Positions 13,701 through 24,684 of a DNA stretch of 64,000 nt are shown piece by piece (position 1 is the first letter of the stretch; each line of letters opens with the position of its first letter). Below the pieces are notes generated by a model. The model was not told the origin of the DNA and did no database searches. It saw only the letters and a list, made by a program, of their open reading frames with translations. The translations under genes and the position numbers were made by a program. Origin of the DNA: Apiosordaria backusii (Eukaryota; Ascomycota; Sordariomycetes; Sordariales; Lasiosphaeriaceae); NCBI GenBank assembly GCA_030549205.1, contig JAUKTV010000004.1:62001-126000 (forward strand). The letters are read 5' to 3'.

Positions 13701-15579
13701 TCAGGTCTTCCTTCTGTCGGGTGGCCGGTATCTCATGATTCTTATTTTTGTTATACATACCTATTTTCACATGTTTGCTGGAGAGATGCACCATATCCCA
13801 CGTCCTCCGGGGTCACCGTTGGCTCCAAGCACATGATGACTGCCCAACGGCAATCCTTGTGACCGTGCCCCAACCCAACAACACATGGTCGGGCTATTTG
13901 GGTTTTTCTTCTAGAAGCTCTGTGCCGTCAGCCATCATTCCTTCCAGCATCAATTTATTAGGGAAGAAGTACAAACGCGAATGCCTAACCCGTCCCGACA
14001 GCTTGGTTCGATTGTAGTTTACGCCGCTCGATGTCTTTTTGGGGATCTTGGGGGCTAGCTTGTGAGGCTTGTTTGTGCGGCAAAGCCCAACAGCGAAAGG
14101 TTTTCTGACTAGGTACTCAGGGCGTACAAATATGCATGAACTTGGGATTTGGCCATGATTTTGGGGAAAGGAGACACCATTCCTGTCCGGACCTGCTTAC
14201 TCCAGTGACTTGAGGCTCCGAGATGATTGTGCCGGGACCGATGATTACAACTACAATGGCGCCTCTTGCCTTTGATCGTATATCAGATAATGAATAGTTT
14301 GGTGGCCAGTGATAAGCACGTACTGCGAGTGTCAGACAGAGGCCTACTGACTAATTTTCAAGATCTATCGACTATCTTTCAAGGCGTAAAAATATAAATG
14401 ACAGACGTCGCAACATAGTCAGTAGGCCTTAAAGGATAGTTAAGGGCTTTGGATCATACCTACCTAGTTGACAGGCCTCTAAAGATAGTTGCTGCCGAAA
14501 TCGTCATAACCACCATGTCCCTCCCTTCATCCCGCACCCCTTGCCCCCCTTGATTCTCTCTTGGCCATGGCCACCAGCCCTTGAGAGGCTTGTTGCCGTA
14601 GATGCAATTGATATTTTGTTGGGGGTCATCTCGATCATGCAAATAGACTGCAACGGGTGCTCCAGCCGACTTCCATTCATGTTCCCTGATTGACTTGTAA
14701 CCAAATGCGCTCCGAATATTGCGGTAAGACAAGGTCTCAAAAGTTAAAGTTGTGCGCTGTATTCCCATCCCCTACCATGACCGCGAGTCGGGCGACCCAT
14801 CGTGGGCGGCGCAGTATGGGCGGGCGGTCGATCAGGAAGATACTACGACAATATTTGTGGTCGTGCTGCTTGTTGGCCCAGTGGTCTTCAGGGATCTCGT
14901 CAAGCGATGTCTCCTCGTGTGAGATATTTACTGCCGTGAAAAAAAAGTCCGGTTCTCATCAGTGCAGAAAAGTACCAGCATCGCACTGCCAAAATGACAT
15001 GCTAGGGACGCGCGGACTCGTCATACGCGTCATCGGGGACAAAACTCAGGACCGAGAGATCAGGATAATCGTCCTGGATCTTTCTGGCTCTCTCTGCTAG
15101 TGTTGAACTTTGGTGAGGTACTGCCATTGGAATAGGGAGGCTTTTGGGTCGACATAGTTCTGATATTCTGCTCCATAGGCCCGTGTTGATATATGAGACA
15201 GATGGTCTGGGGGTGTTAGGGGCGTGCAAAATGATCTTTTCAACGAAATAAAGTCTGATGTAATAAAGACAAAGGTTCCAAGCTCTGCAATGATGAAAAC
15301 ATATGTGAAATGAGTGAAGAGCTGCCGAAGCCAACTGTAGCCGCATTGAACTCAAATGGGTTCCCGTACCATGGGGGAACTCCCTGCTCAGTCTACCTTA
15401 GGTGACGGAGTTCACCTTAAACCGCAGCAACGGCACTGGGTTAGGTAAGGTAGGTACTTGCTGCCACCTAGACGAGCCACTTTAATCATCGTCCTGTATT
15501 CTCTGAACAGCCTGAAAGGGGAGCCCAACATCCATAATTAATCGCCCTCTTTTCGTTCAGTGCCTTTCAAACTGAGCTT
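10744..15579. other. Intergenic region with homopolymer tracts
   Basis: No credible gene. The first 500 bp is the 3' flank of the cyclin gene. It holds a run of 16 T (10864-10879), a run of 15 G (10985-10999) and a GA microsatellite (about 11205-11226), so this part is prone to sequencing and assembly error. The rest contains only short out-of-phase frames. A foldback at 14340-14429 is listed separately. Confidence 0.6.
14340..14429. repeat. Foldback with 14-bp perfect inverted arms
   Basis: The 14-mer AGGCCTACTGACTA (14340-14353) returns as its exact reverse complement at 14416-14429. Inside, a second imperfect pair (GACTATCTTT and AAAGGATAGTT) extends the pairing. The interior is AT-rich. 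This could be a tiny MITE or the stem of a structured RNA. No target duplication was recognised. Confidence 0.55.
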
Positions 15580-18530
15580 TTAGCAATCATCAGAAGCATC
15601 CGTATCATACTCAGAGTCTGTAGACGGTTCCTTAAGGAAATCCAGCAATTGCATAACCTGATCACATTCTTCTTCCTTTGTACCGCCCCTCAAACGCGAG
15701 AGTATCAGAGAAAATGCATCAACATCGCAATCAGGTATGATATTAGCGCATCTTTTCAGTATCGATTCACGGAACGCTCTATCCAGCGGCGCTCCTTTGC
15801 CCAGGAACAGTCGGAGTATAGAAAGCCAACGCCGAGACGAATACGCGAGACTATTAGATGCGGCGCTCATCATCGCGGTAGCGAAAATCTCGGTCCATAC
15901 TGTGCAGGTATTTGCACTTGTGGCACCGTTGAAGTTGGCCTCAGAATCCCAAGCGACATTTGAGGGTTGTCGTATAAACTCAAAGTTGTAGTCTGCGCCT
16001 AGCTCTAGCAAAGAGTTGAAACTGTTGACATCGGTCACATAAGTTCGGGCTAAATCAATGAGAAGTGGTGACAGTGTTTCCCGAGATCTGTGAGCGCGCG
16101 CCTTGACATACTCGATCACGTTCATCCTTGTCGCCAGCGATAGGAAGCTTGTGCCAGCGGGGTCAGGGAGATCATTACACGCAAGTCTTCTCGCACCAAC
16201 ATCCACTTCGATGTATGGTATCTTTGCTTCATGTAGAATGCGTGCCAGTTCGTCTAGTAACCGTACCATACCAACACGTGAGTTTTCTTTTGCAACCCGA
16301 GAAGCACATCGTAGAGCGTCATAGGAGTAACGGCGAATGATAGGCACAGGGCCCGAAGATAAATGAAAGGTGACTGGTGACTTTGCTGCTGCTAGATATG
16401 ACGCACACAAGCGAAAATATGGGTCGAATGATCCAGTAGCGGCTCGAAATCGAGCTTGAACATCAGGCTTCGTGACATAATCTTTGACAGTTCGGTGAAG
16501 ATATTCGACTGTATCCGGCATGTGCTCCGTAGACATCTTAGAAGTGGTCGTTCGTACCTCGAGAAGTCCAAGGCAACGGCTGTTCAGTCGTCTCTTGACT
16601 GTTTCCACCTGAAGGTCATATTCTTCTTCAGAGAGCGGTCGTTGGTCCATTTGGATTGCGTACTCGGTAGTATTCTCGAGGTCTGCTAGATAGAAAATCC
16701 GTGCATCACAGGAGCTGTTCGCCTCCAAAAGTTCGAAGTATTGGGCGGCATGTTGGAAGTAGAATGGGTCCCACGACTTGATGATCGCGTTATATAAGTC
16801 TTCCAAATCGGGCGGTAAATCATCCAGCCTTCTTTGCAAATCCCTAATTCTGTCGTCGTTCTTCATCCCGGCCAACAGAGACGTAACGACGACGCACACC
16901 CACAGAAAGGCCCCTTGAGCTTTGTCGATGATATTTTCTGTAAGCTGCTGTGCGAAGTGAGGTTCGCGAACTTGAAGTCGCTTGAATCCACGATTGCTGT
17001 TGAAACTAGACTTTGTATACTCCTCGATGTCCCGACGGTTCAGATCTTGCAGAAGAAGCTGTGGTTTGCGACAGAAGGCGTCTTCGAACACAAGCCATGG
17101 GCGGCTGGCCACACAAACTTTGATGGGATGCGTCATGAATTCTTGAATGGTATCAAGCAGGTCGTCTGGATCGCCGTTAAACTCATCGAGACCATCAATA
17201 AGTAGACAAACTTTCGATGAATGGGAGATTTCCTGGATAGCATTACCGAGCATGATGCGGAGCTCAGCCATGTCAACCGCTAGCTCCGAGTCCCCAAATA
17301 AACACGCGGACTCCCATGCCCGTGGTGATAGCTTGGGAATCATGTGTCTGTTCTGATCTAGCAACTGGTGCAGCAGTGACCTAAACAGGCCTTCGGGGGA
17401 CGCTTGCATCGCTGTTCCTGATGCCCAGAAATAAAATGACGCGAGGGTAACCGGTTGATCTCGAGACCATACTTTGAGGTGATGTAGAAGCTCCGGATGA
17501 TGAGACACAAACTTCATCAAGGTCGATTTTCCAGATCCGGCCTTCCCCGTTATCCAGTACAGTTGGGATTCCGATTCCAACCACTCAACAAAACTGTCCC
17601 ATGCTTGCTTAGGCTCGTTGGTTTCTGTGAAGATCCACTGGAAAGTTTGCTTATGTGCTTCATGAATTTGTGACTCTCGATGATTCATACCCTCTTGGCC
17701 GAGAATGGAGGACAAAAACTGATCCTGGAGCTCGGTTTCTCGAGCAGGTGACAGCTTGATATTGGGTGCGGTTGGCCCGTCTCCTTCCTCGTGTAGGATA
17801 GTGGTGATAGCAGAGGCTTTAAGGCTTCTGATGGATAATGATTTGGCTAAACTGGAGGCATCACTGAGCTGTCCAACGGCAGCAAGGTGTTGGAGGAAGG
17901 CCGTTCCTGGGATACTCTGGTCTACCAACAGCGGGTGTGTTGATGCGTTCTCTTGGCCGCTCCCGGAAACTGCTTTGGGTGTACTAGCAAGCTTTTGAAG
18001 TATAGCCTCTTGGCAACTTAAAGATTGAATGGCGAAATCCCTATGACTGCTGTTAATGATGCCAAACAACATAACAATATATGGCACTGGGACCGCACTA
18101 ACCTTAAAGTGACCAGCAGCCCAAGTACAAGCTGCTGTCTGAAATTCGCCAGCCGTTGCTCCAGTTCCTCAATCTTTGAACGCTTCCATAGAGACTTGAA
18201 GGCTATCACAATGGCATCTCTCTTGCTGGGGTGCTCTGGGAACCCGAGTTGGTCCAATGAGTGAGTGAGATCCTGGAGAATAGCCAGACACTCATTGTGG
18301 AGTGCCAATTGCGGTGTATTGGGATACTTGTCCTTCAACTGAGTGTCTTGCCGTTGCATCTCTGCTAGCATCTTGCGGAGATCCATGGAAATATCGCGGA
18401 GGTCGTTCAGCTTGCCCAGGGCGGCAGGGCCTGAACGATAAATCTCATGGGCCTGCGAAATGAATGCCCCTACTGCCTGGCAAAACTGAAGAATATTTGC
18501 GGCGAGGCCGAGGCCCTCGAGGGTCTCCAT
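15580..18530 (-). CDS. NACHT-domain NTPase (fungal NLR-like protein)
   Basis: Two exons, 18530-18103 and 18049-15580, joined by a 53-nt intron (GTTAGT donor, CATTAAC branch site, AACAG acceptor) that restores one frame of 965 residues. The start METLEGLGLAANILQF is typical of the helical N-terminal domain of this fungal family. The NTPase core follows, with Walker A GKAGSGKST at about 311-319 and Walker B LLIDGLDE at about 425-432. The C-terminal third is helical, like the DUF7791-type region of related proteins, and no WD40, ankyrin or TPR array is seen. Proteins of this design are assigned to intracellular signalling or non-self recognition. A specific role is not known. Confidence is high for the NTPase core and moderate for the intron. 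Confidence 0.85.
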
Positions 18531-18928
18531 TTTCGTTGCTTGTAGCGCTTGTCAATTGAGAAGACAAGGAGGTTGAAGAATTGTTGTTGGGCAGCCATGA
18601 GCTTGAAGTGATCTTGTGGCTGTGCTGCCTGTGCTCCAAGCCCACAAGGTGGCAACAGCGATAGGCAGTCACATGATGATGAGAGGTCGCCGTTTCAGCT
18701 CGCAGCCATTACCTATTACACCATTCAATCTTCTGGGCTTGGCTCACAATGCGGCTACTCCTATGTTGAACTTGATAAAGTCATGCATCACCAATTTGCA
18801 TCCAGGGGCTCAAGGGTTCAGGGGCAAAAAAGGGGTAAAGACAGGGTGAAAGAAGTGGGGTTTTGTTTGCAGTTAGTACCATCCTAGGACCTAAATTTCT
18901 CTCGGTTAAACATCCAAACCAGGTCTAA

Positions 18929-19010
18929 GGCGCGATGGCAGAGTGGTCTAATGCGTGAGACTCGAAATCTCATCTCTTCGGAGGCGTCGGTTCAAATCCG
19001 GCTCGCGTCG
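18929..19010 (+). tRNA. tRNA-Ser(CGA)
   Basis: An 82-nt cloverleaf. The acceptor stem pairs GGCGCGA with TCGCGTC (one G-U), followed by discriminator G. The D arm is GCAGAGTGGTCTAATGC. The anticodon stem is TGAGA/TCTCA with loop CTCGAAA, giving anticodon CGA at 18963-18965. A long variable arm, as required for tRNA-Ser, and a T arm with GGTTCAAATCC follow. There is no intron. A T6 run at 19014-19019 is the Pol III terminator. Confidence 0.96.
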
Positions 19011-19383
19011 ATATTTTTTCGTGATCTATTGTTATCGTGCTTTTTTGCACCAATGTTAGACTGTTCAGCATTCAGGGGTTGGCATTGGCAGGTTTTTGCA
19101 GGGTGGGCAGTGGCCTGAGACCTTCTCGTCTCAGGAGGCCGACGATATCGAGACAAGCCGGTGATAACTTGGAGCGAGCCAGACCCTCGGCTCGGCTCAG
19201 CTCAGCTCACTGCCCACCCTGGATTTTTAGTAACTCAACCTTTGCTGAGGTGAGGTGACTGAAGGACTAACAAGAAGGTGTCTGTCATTCTTCCTGACGG
19301 TGGGCATGGAGATTACGACATGTCCACGAGACCGAACTTCTTGATACAAACGATGTACTCAACTATTTCTACCTATCAGATAT
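19011..19383. other. Intergenic region after the tRNA
   Basis: 373 bp without a gene. It holds the Pol III terminator at 19014-19019 and a short run of GGCTCAGCTCAG at about 19190-19207. A related GGCTCAGG repeat lies at 22989-23042, beyond the DUF3433 gene. Confidence 0.6.
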
Positions 19384-22300
19384 CTATTTCTTTCTACCTG
19401 GGGCATCAACAACCCAGATTGCAAACCGCCGTTCATCACCATCATTCTCATTATCACGAAACTTTCCCTCCGGGCACTTCATACTTCCCATTCCCAAACG
19501 GTAGAGCGTTTGTCCTTCCGACTTACCTACTCCTCTGTTTCTTGCATCATTCGATTCTATCGGTGTGCTCTGCTCTGTATTGGTGACGTGAAAGATATTC
19601 CCGTCCACCAGTAGCGCAAGTACATTCGCAATACTCGTCGGAGGGCGAGGTAAGATCGCAGTCCACGGCATCAGCGCCCAGCTCAACAGCGAGAAGAAGA
19701 TTGTTGTGCCGAGCAAGGCCTGCATGATTCTTGTTGCCGTTTCATCCTGGAAAACACGCCTTGTCTCCTTCCAGCCGTCCAACCGAGAGGATTTGACCTT
19801 GACAGTGGCTGGATATGTGGTGTCATTGAGCGTTCCAAGGCCTAACCGATCGAAAACGCCTTTGTCAGTAACATTCATGTCCGCGTAGACACCAACCCCA
19901 TCGTATCCGATACGCGCGAGTTTGTTGTGAGTCTGAGAAATGATGATGGTATGCTGACGTTTGATAGCCTCCACAACCTCCGGAGCTCGGCTCTTGTCGA
20001 AGAGTGCTACCGGTGGTAGGGTGTGCTGTGATGTGGCCAGGATGCTGAAAAAGGCGTCTAGAAAAGCGCCGGGTTCTGTTTCCCTGAAGGGGTTGAGTGG
20101 TGGATATGTGCTCGTGATCCTTCCTCCACGGGAAGCTAGAACCGGGGGAACCACTACCCGCTTTGTTTCCTCCTTGACCTTGGGCGGGCGATCAGGGTGA
20201 ATAGCGAGTCTTGTGCCGAAGAAAGTTGTTTCCACCTCGACACTTTCTACCGCGGCATCGCACTTCAAAGCTGATGCGGTAACGGATGGCGGCTTGTCGA
20301 AAGTCCCTTGTATGTATTTTCCCCAAACGTACAGGTATTGACTGTAGGGCAAATACCTGCTTGTATTCGGCATGAGATGCGGATAAACGTCACCAAATAC
20401 ACCTTCCGATGCTCGTGAATCAGTGAGAGCGAACACCGCAGTCACAGCCAGCTCAGGGGTGCTGATCCGAGCTGACTCGCAATATTCCCCCGCGATATTG
20501 ACTCTGATACTGTCACCGGCAGGCCAGCTGTCAAGATCAGGGGTTGATGAATTCGACATGTTCCTGATTGTCTTGCTGTGAAGAATATCGACCATAACTT
20601 CATTGTCTGGAAGCAGGTGACACTCGAGGGTACCTCTCAAAACTGGTACGACCGCCCGAATCTCTAACTCGGACTCGTTCAGCTTGCTTTCTTCGCGGTC
20701 TAAACCTTCAAGCGAGAAGACCGGATAAATAAGGTCATTGTAAACTGGACCGGGCGATGAAACATTGTTCTGCAGCATCAGACTCAATATGATCCCAACT
20801 TCACTCGCACCCATCGGCTCCATCTGATATGTTGTGCGGCTGGTGAAGACATCATAGTCAATCGTGTGCATGTCGGACGTGAACGAGCCCACCAGTCGAA
20901 GCTGCTTCTCGACAACAACCGATTGATCAGCGTCGAAGAATAATAAAGCAGACGCGAAAGTAAGTAAGCTGGCTAAGACAGAAGCTGTGGTCGCCGCCGC
21001 TGAAGCGAAGTTCTGTGTCTTGATCTCTTCCCACAGCGCGTGGATTCCGAACAGTCCACGAAGATTCAACTTCACTGACAGATGCGGAGGCGAAAGCCCT
21101 CTGAGAAGTGTGTGAAATGGCGCGAGAGTTCGAAAGTCAGAGTCCACTAATGTGAAGAACAGATTCAACAAGCTTGATCCCACAACAGGCAGCAGTGTCC
21201 AAAGGTAGCTGAAGTATTTTCGATCTTGGAAGGCGGGTCCGAGGCCATCGTCGCGATACGATTTGTGAAGCAGAATTTCGAGGAGTATTACCACAGCCAA
21301 AGTGGCAAAATAAACTGGAATACGCAAGTATGGATTCACAGTGACTGGTTGATAGAACTTTGAGGTGGTCACCGCTGCGTTCTTTGGTTTTTGAGTTTGC
21401 GCCTCAGTTTTCAATCTCGAGATCTCCAAATCTCCAGGTTCCCATAGAGGTTCGTAGGCAAAGCCGCTGCTTAACGCTTTCAGGCCCAGAATAGTCCTCG
21501 GATCGCTTGACAGGGTGAATTTCTTGGGAAGCGCGGACTGAGCCGAGAATAGAGCCGCAATCGAGAGCATGAATAATCCCACAAGAACCTGGGGCGACAG
21601 GGCTTCGACAGTGAGACGATCGACTCTGGTTTTGGCAGTACCAACAATTGAACCTCTGGTCGGTTCTGTGAGACTGCTGTGTACAAGTAGTTTGGTATGC
21701 ATCTGGTAATATGTTCTGAGGGACAATGCCAATGCCGTATAGTTGAGTAGTGACGGGTAGTCTGGAAAGGTTTGTTGGCCAAGTGCTAGACTTGACATAG
21801 TCAGACTGTCCAGCTCCAGATTTCCAAGGGCGTTCAGCTCAGCCAATTCGTTGGATCTGAGAGTCAGGCGGATGTCCGAATCCTGAGATATCCTATCGTA
21901 AACATCAATAACAGCCTGGGTTATATCCCAGGCATTGATACGGCTCAGGTGCCTGGGCTGGGACTGATTTAACAGAGAGATGCTCTCTTTGCCGTTGTGA
22001 TCCCTGTAGACGGCGAGGTCGTGAATAGCGTAAGAAGGCTGGCAAATTATCTGCTGACTGTTGCGAAGGATGATATCCACAGTTGTATTTTGGCCTCCGC
22101 GGGAAGAATAGTGGACAAGCAAGTCTGCAACGACCCACACCAATCGATGAGACACCGGCTCTGTCTGGGATGAAGTACTATTGCGTGATTGACAGCTTCC
22201 ACTCAGCACTCGGGAAACACCGCGTGTAATCGACCGTACAGGCGCAGACTCGTCGAGGGTAACACTCGACGGGGCGGTTAGTTCGAATGAGAAGTCCTGA

Positions 22301-22989
22301 CTGGGTATCAATATGTCACAATCTGACGTTCCGAGTCCAAAGCTAGAGTTGAAGATCCTTGTAGGCCAACTTTTGGATGGACCGTCTTCCCGACCCTCCC
22401 ACTGTTGCGCGTTGAAGTCAGTAAGGGTGGCTGACTGGCAGTCGAGGTCTGTTGTGAAACCTTCTATGGTGGCATGCAATTCTGAGGTCGAGTTCGGATG
22501 TGGTTCAATCAACTGGTAGACAAATTGATTCGAAATCCCGCGGGGATAATCCAGTTTGTACCGTTTCACTCCAACTGTGGTGTGGATTGGCATGAGTCCT
22601 GCATGTCCCAAGCGCGAAGGATCATTCACAAAGGCGGTACGCACCTCAACGGGCGTTTCCATACTGACTGTCTTGAGCCTAATGAGTGAGGAGGAGAAGA
22701 TGATCATAACTCTGAGAAACAGAGACACCAGCGATGTTCCCACAATAAGAGCGTCTCGGTTCCGTAGCGCCTCGATGGGAGTCCAGATGGCCAGGGGAGA
22801 AAAATAATCCAACAACAGTGCTCTTCTGAAATCTTTCTCGTCCTTTGCGCATCGAAGCCTAATCCAAGCGCCTGAAACTTTAGCCAAAAAGTCGACATAA
22901 GACCAAACAGCAGTAACCACTGTTATATGAGACGAATCTGGGCACCCAAAATTTCCCTTTTTGTACCTAACCCACGTGACACTGCTCAC
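19384..22989 (-). CDS. DUF3433-type membrane protein, 5' end unresolved
   Basis: Open frame of about 1200 codons. It matches the fungal DUF3433 architecture of two tandem units. Each starts with a segment such as LLLDYFSPLAIWTPIEALRN or FHTLLRGLSP, followed by hydrophobic membrane spans and a large Thr/Ser-rich extracytoplasmic part with N-glycosylation sequons (NSTS, NMSNSS). The middle carries WEPGDLEI and a second membrane block near residues 550-720. The reading begins at a GTG, and the first in-frame ATG is only at 22707, inside a membrane segment. The usual N-terminal 150-200 residues with the first membrane spans are therefore missing. Either an upstream exon was not recognised (an acceptor-like TTTCAG lies near 22870) or the gene is 5'-truncated. 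The function of the family is unknown. Confidence 0.7.
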   Translation of the reverse strand: MSSVTWVRYKKGNFGCPDSSHITVVTAVWSYVDFLAKVSGAWIRLRCAKDEKDFRRALLLDYFSPLAIWTPIEALRNRDALIVGTSLVSLFLRVMIIFSSSLIRLKTVSMETPVEVRTAFVNDPSRLGHAGLMPIHTTVGVKRYKLDYPRGISNQFVYQLIEPHPNSTSELHATIEGFTTDLDCQSATLTDFNAQQWEGREDGPSKSWPTRIFNSSFGLGTSDCDILIPSQDFSFELTAPSSVTLDESAPVRSITRGVSRVLSGSCQSRNSTSSQTEPVSHRLVWVVADLLVHYSSRGGQNTTVDIILRNSQQIICQPSYAIHDLAVYRDHNGKESISLLNQSQPRHLSRINAWDITQAVIDVYDRISQDSDIRLTLRSNELAELNALGNLELDSLTMSSLALGQQTFPDYPSLLNYTALALSLRTYYQMHTKLLVHSSLTEPTRGSIVGTAKTRVDRLTVEALSPQVLVGLFMLSIAALFSAQSALPKKFTLSSDPRTILGLKALSSGFAYEPLWEPGDLEISRLKTEAQTQKPKNAAVTTSKFYQPVTVNPYLRIPVYFATLAVVILLEILLHKSYRDDGLGPAFQDRKYFSYLWTLLPVVGSSLLNLFFTLVDSDFRTLAPFHTLLRGLSPPHLSVKLNLRGLFGIHALWEEIKTQNFASAAATTASVLASLLTFASALLFFDADQSVVVEKQLRLVGSFTSDMHTIDYDVFTSRTTYQMEPMGASEVGIILSLMLQNNVSSPGPVYNDLIYPVFSLEGLDREESKLNESELEIRAVVPVLRGTLECHLLPDNEVMVDILHSKTIRNMSNSSTPDLDSWPAGDSIRVNIAGEYCESARISTPELAVTAVFALTDSRASEGVFGDVYPHLMPNTSRYLPYSQYLYVWGKYIQGTFDKPPSVTASALKCDAAVESVEVETTFFGTRLAIHPDRPPKVKEETKRVVVPPVLASRGGRITSTYPPLNPFRETEPGAFLDAFFSILATSQHTLPPVALFDKSRAPEVVEAIKRQHTIIISQTHNKLARIGYDGVGVYADMNVTDKGVFDRLGLGTLNDTTYPATVKVKSSRLDGWKETRRVFQDETATRIMQALLGTTIFFSLLSWALMPWTAILPRPPTSIANVLALLVDGNIFHVTNTEQSTPIESNDARNRGVGKSEGQTLYRLGMGSMKCPEGKFRDNENDGDERRFAIWVVDAPGRKK

Positions 22990-23042
22990 CCCGGCTCAGG
23001 GTCGGCTCAGGGCCGGCTCAGGCTTGCTCACCTTTGCTCAGG
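22989..23042. repeat. GGCTCAGG short tandem repeat
   Basis: Five to six imperfect copies of the octamer GGCTCAGG or its variants (GCTCACC, GCTCAGG), just beyond the 5' end of the DUF3433 frame. It may mark the breakpoint that removed the start of that gene. Confidence 0.7.
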
Positions 23043-24022
23043 CTAAGTACCAATTTCGGCACGCTGCGCCGCAGCATGCTGAAATGCTTCAACTCTAGCC
23101 GAGTGGGCCCAGATTTGGTCCCATATATAAAGATGGCCAAAATTGGTCCTCATTTCGAAAATGAACAGTCTCGCCTTTACCTCTTGTATTTCTTCATGTT
23201 GCCTACCTGACCGCTGGGGACTTAGCCTCTGCCCTCCAATTCTCGCACCTTTACTATGAGGAAAGGCAGGTACGCCTGATCAAGGTGGTCACAATGGTTG
23301 CAGCGAGCAAGAACTGGCAAAGGTGTAAGATTTCAACCTGGCCTGAGCTGAGTGGTGGGCGAGGGCCGTGGTTTAAATACAAGGTGGTGGTTGGTGTGCC
23401 AGGGTTGTGTGTGTGTGTCAGGGGTATTTCCTTACAAATGGCTCTATAGTGACAAAGCTGGGCGAAGACAGAGTCGTAACAATATACTTCCCTTTATAGT
23501 AGTATAAATACTATTACTGTGTCTAAGGTGGAGTGAGGAATTTCCTGGTTCCTCACACTAGCAATACATTGTTCAGTTAAGACCCATTGTTTAGAACCTT
23601 TGAGTTTACAACCTGTTAACAGTGTTTGCCTTGGGGAGTTGTGCTAGCCTTCATTTAGTCATCATTGCCACCACAGCCTTTAGGAGTCCGTCCCTACGAT
23701 CTGTCTTCACCGTCGTACACCTCGGTGTGTCCCGGACAGGCCGTAACACCTGAATGGTCGCTTGACTGTTTGGTATGCATTCTTTCTAGTTAGTTAGGAA
23801 ATTGGGGTGTGACAGTACGAAGAATGCATCGCTCATACCGCTACACTACCAAAAGTAGAACGTTATGGAGTTAAGACAGCTGCACCGTATGCATTCTCAA
23901 GGCTAAGGTACGCGTGCACACAGCACCCACCACAGTGCCGTGACATGGGGTGATTAAAACGCTGTATAATAAGCTCTAAGAATGATTACGTATTTATGTG
24001 ATTAATGCTGGGATGAAAGGAG
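23043..24022. other. Non-coding region with LTR-like composition
   Basis: No gene seen. The segment contains AT-rich promoter-like stretches (for example around 23495-23520) and a GTGTGTGT tract at about 23408-23418. Its texture resembles old LTR sequence, but no matching pair was found in the window. A minus-strand A-box-like string at about 23839-23860 was considered as tRNA- or SINE-derived and not called. Confidence 0.4.
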
Positions 24023-24046
24023 AAATAATAATAATAATAATAATAA
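24023..24046. repeat. AAT microsatellite at a LINE 3' end
   Basis: About eight ATA/AAT units directly abut LINE copy A. Read on the minus strand, they are the (ATT)n tail expected at the 3' end of a target-primed non-LTR retrotransposon. Confidence 0.75.
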
Positions 24047-24049
24047 CGT

Positions 24050-24684
24050 TAATTTATTAACGCCCGGCGGCTAAGCCGAAAGGGCAACTATTACCGATTA
24101 AAGCATACATTCCCCAAGATATGCCCTGATCTCCTTAAAGCCCATGCAAAGTCCATTCTAGCTTATGCACTCTGTTTTACCATTTCTCTACGGATTCTCG
24201 TGGGTTAGTAGGATTGTTAGTAGGCTGGCTTAAAGTCGGTTCTTCAAGTATTCAACGTCCTATCTTCGGCGGCTGAAGCGGTGCCTGCTGTCCGTGGCAC
24301 GAGGTGATAGGTGTAGGGTCGGTGGAGAGTGATGGTTGGCCGGCCAGGTATTTTAGTCGGCCTGCGGTTGGTTCGCGTCGAGTCGGCCCGTGGTCATTGC
24401 GAACCGAATCGTTGCCCGAACGGCCTCGACGTTCGGAGTCCAGTCTTCGTCATCCGACGACGATTTCCCTCCTAGATAGAAGGAAATATTTGTCACGGCG
24501 TGTCATACCACTGCGAAAAACACCCATGATTGCTATCAAAAGCTACAAGTGATTAAAGCTGCCAGCTTCAATCACATCAGTGGTATATATGGTGGGGTAC
24601 GACTGGTCGCGCCGTCACAATATTGCCTTTGTGGGTGGTTGTGCACTGGAGCATCTCTGCTCGGTACGCCGTCCATTTCTTGCA
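24050..24684 (-). mobile_element. Truncated LINE copy A (3' end only)
   Basis: This segment is highly similar to 32509-33010 of LINE copy B, beginning with the shared CGCCCGGCGGCTAAGCC and ending near the shared CCGTCCATTTCTTGCA. It covers only the 3' part of the element: the non-coding tail and the last coding bases after the zinc-knuckle region. It carries a 129-bp insertion at 24491-24619 that copy B lacks. The orientation is minus, with the A/T-rich simple-repeat tail at the low-coordinate end. Confidence 0.8.
24491..24619. mobile_element. 129-bp TG...CA insertion (solo-LTR-like), copy 1
   Basis: Begins TGTCACGGCG and ends CGCCGTCACA. It is flanked by the 5-bp duplication ATATT (24486-24490 and 24620-24624). 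The empty site is present once in LINE copy B (gaaATATTgcc, about 32941-32950). TG...CA ends with a 5-bp duplication are the hallmark of LTR-retrotransposon insertions. At 129 bp it is a very small solo LTR or a TRIM/SMART-type unit. It is a diverged sister of the element at 31843-31973. Confidence 0.8.

Noticed and set aside
18445..18849. Short frames between the NACHT gene and the tRNA
   Set aside because: No domain, and they overlap the first exon of the NACHT gene or its promoter.
23810..23880. Minus-strand tRNA-like A box (TAGTGTAGCGG) suggesting a tRNA or SINE
   Set aside because: No cloverleaf could be folded: the anticodon and T arms are absent and no B box was found downstream.
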